DNA from: Magnetovibrio sp.
GTDB lineage: Bacteria; Pseudomonadota; Alphaproteobacteria; Rhodospirillales; Magnetovibrionaceae
Direction: 5' to 3'
Length of the DNA stretch: 64,000 nucleotides
Assembly (NCBI RefSeq): GCF_036568125.1
Contig: NZ_DATCTF010000015.1
Coordinates: forward strand, 124,001-188,000
Position numbers and translations under genes: made by a program. Numbering within the stretch: the stretch's first letter is position 1; each line of letters begins with the position of its first letter. Of the stretch, positions 62,661-64,000 are shown piece after piece. The notes beneath the pieces are model-generated. The model made no database searches and was not told the origin of the DNA. It saw only the letters and a program-made list of their open reading frames with translations.

Positions 62661-62879
62661 CTAAAGCGCGGTCTCTTGGCTGGCAACACGCCCAAGGTCG
62701 GTCACGCTGGCCTTATTGAACCCAGCGCCGAACGGCTTGACGTTCAACCACCCCGCCGACTCGCATTCCTTTAGCGTGCGGTACAAAACGGTGCCGTTAT
62801 CTTCTGACGGAACGGCTATATCACCGGATTGTACAATCAGTTCAAGCAACAAGCGTTGCTGCGGCAATACATTCCTCAT
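62661..62879 (-). CDS. Small protein, possible winged helix
   Basis: A 72-residue protein. ATG 62879 has AAGGGG six bases upstream, better than the ATG at 62894. Middle residues LYRTLKECESAGWLNVKP followed by KASVTDLGRVA look like a helix and wing of a MarR/PadR-type DNA-binding fold, but this is weak. Function unknown. Confidence 0.6.
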   Translation of the reverse strand: MRNVLPQQRLLLELIVQSGDIAVPSEDNGTVLYRTLKECESAGWLNVKPFGAGFNKASVTDLGRVASQETAL

Positions 62880-62946
62880 AATGTCCCCTTGCATATTTTT
62901 TTTGCAGATTATGCATTTCTATTTCACTTGAAAAGGCTTGTATGCG

Positions 62947-64000
62947 TCAACGCCACACGACGCGTTCAGGGGGGAACGTGACAATGGCGTCGGTACCTTT
63001 GCCCGGCGCGCTCTGCAACACCAACGTGCCGCCGTGTTTTTGGATCAGTTTACGGCTCAACGGCAAGCCCAAACCGGCACCATCGTACTTGCGTGCTAGG
63101 GAACTGTCGACTTGGCCGAACATTTCGAAAACCGTTTCCAGGTCTGGCGTTGCGATGCCAATGCCATTGTCGGCGACCACGATCCGAAACTCACCGCCCG
63201 GTTCACCTTCGGTCCGCACCTGGACGGTTCCACCTGAGTTCGTGAACTTGATGGCATTGTGCAGCAAATTCAACAACACCTGCTTAATGCGGCGATGATC
63301 CCCTTTCAAAGCCGGTAACGTGCCGGTAGCGCTTGAGCTTAGATCGATGCCTGATTCCGTAGCGCGTATTTGACATACGCCCAAGCACTCCTCGATCAGC
63401 TCGCCGACCTCGAACTCTTCCTCATCCAACGCAAATTCGTCCGTCTCGATGCGCGAAACGTCCAGCAAATCGTTGATCAAGCCATAGAGGTGATGACCTG
63501 ACCCAGAAATGTGTTTCAGATAATCCTTGTAACGATCGGCCCCCACCGGTCCGTACAATTCTTTTTCCATCATTTCGGAATAGCCGATGATCGCGTTCAA
63601 GGGCGTGCGCAGTTCATGGGACATGTTGGCCAGGAATTCCGTTTTGGTCCGATTGGCCATTTCCGCACGTTCTTTTTCTTGGCGCAACTCGTCGTCTTTG
63701 TAATGGCGGTGAATAACGCCCGCCAGCGTATCGGCGACGGACCATACCAAACGGCGCTCGTGGTCGGTGACTTTATGCGCCAAGGGAATATACAGGTTCA
63801 ACACGCCCAAATTGTCGTTGGCATAATTGATCGGCACACAAAAATGACCATGATCGTTTGAACTGCTCAGGCGTCGTTCGTGATCGTCGTCGACGCACGA
63901 CTTCTCGACGTCCTGCATGGTTTGCGCCGCACGTCCGCACAGGCACTGCCCCAACCCCACCTCGCTGCACATCGACTGGACGCCTTCGGCAAGGTTGGAT
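62947..64000 (-). CDS. GAF-domain sensor histidine kinase (5' end outside window)
   Basis: The visible part (about 350 residues) holds the end of a GAF domain ([12 protein letters not shown]), a HisKA dimerisation helix with phospho-acceptor [17 protein letters not shown], and a HATPase domain: [11 protein letters not shown] (N box), DNGIGI (G1) and [12 protein letters not shown] (G2). The open frame continues into the window edge at 64000. Autophosphorylates and signals to a response regulator that is not visible here. Confidence 0.9.
   Translation of the reverse strand, partial: SNLAEGVQSMCSEVGLGQCLCGRAAQTMQDVEKSCVDDDHERRLSSSNDHGHFCVPINYANDNLGVLNLYIPLAHKVTDHERRLVWSVADTLAGVIHRHYKDDELRQEKERAEMANRTKTEFLANMSHELRTPLNAIIGYSEMMEKELYGPVGADRYKDYLKHISGSGHHLYGLINDLLDVSRIETDEFALDEEEFEVGELIEECLGVCQIRATESGIDLSSSATGTLPALKGDHRRIKQVLLNLLHNAIKFTNSGGTVQVRTEGEPGGEFRIVVADNGIGIATPDLETVFEMFGQVDSSLARKYDGAGLGLPLSRKLIQKHGGTLVLQSAPGKGTDAIVTFPPERVVWR

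Overview
The window reads as a piece of an alphaproteobacterial chromosome, most likely a marine or aquatic member of the Rhodospirillales. This is an inference from protein style, the guaB/rsmB/thiC/guaA neighbourhood and the moderate-to-high GC of the housekeeping part; no marker gene here fixes the genus. It falls into three parts.

Positions 1-43,400 are one large surface-glycan locus. It encodes an ABC-2 exporter pair (Wzm-like 15981-16787, Wzt-like 12923-15907), several glycosyltransferases, heptose-type sugar genes (SIS isomerase, GmhB, a domain-swapped HldE-like kinase/nucleotidyltransferase, a transaldolase), several NAD-dependent epimerases/dehydratases, a nucleotide-sugar dehydrogenase homologue, a Gfo/Idh/MocA oxidoreductase and an RmlC-type epimerase. 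Decoration genes include two sulfotransferases, a Tat-exported sulfatase, a SxtJ/DUF5989/carbamoyltransferase cassette, five membrane-anchored SGNH hydrolase-like proteins, a radical SAM enzyme, and an E1-alpha/E1-beta thiamine-diphosphate pair with no E2 or E3 nearby. The likely product is a heavily modified, possibly sulfated and carbamoylated polysaccharide exported by an ABC route. The Wzt-like ATPase carries five tandem discoidin-like (F5/8C-type) domains where a substrate-recognition domain is expected; this is the most unusual protein in the window. Most minus-strand genes from 26275 down to 6590 form tightly packed, often overlapping operons; a good promoter sits just ahead of wzm.

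Positions 43,400-57,906 are ordinary housekeeping: tRNA-Gln(CUG), a Ppx/GppA phosphatase, rlmE, an FKBP-rhodanese fusion, a host-attachment family protein, guaB, an RsmB-type methyltransferase, a PLD-family protein, a TPP riboswitch with thiC, a TSUP transporter, a TetR/MAPEG pair with a striking double operator, and guaA.

Positions 57,907-61,337 look like a small insertion at the 3' end of guaA. The segment carries an epoxide-hydrolase-like gene, a WYL regulator, a TetR regulator and a DUF4345 membrane protein. It ends in a second, diverged copy of the last 28 codons of guaA, joined to the first part of an NmrA-like gene. Beyond it lie a diguanylate cyclase, a small hypothetical gene and the C-terminal part of a sensor histidine kinase that runs off the window.
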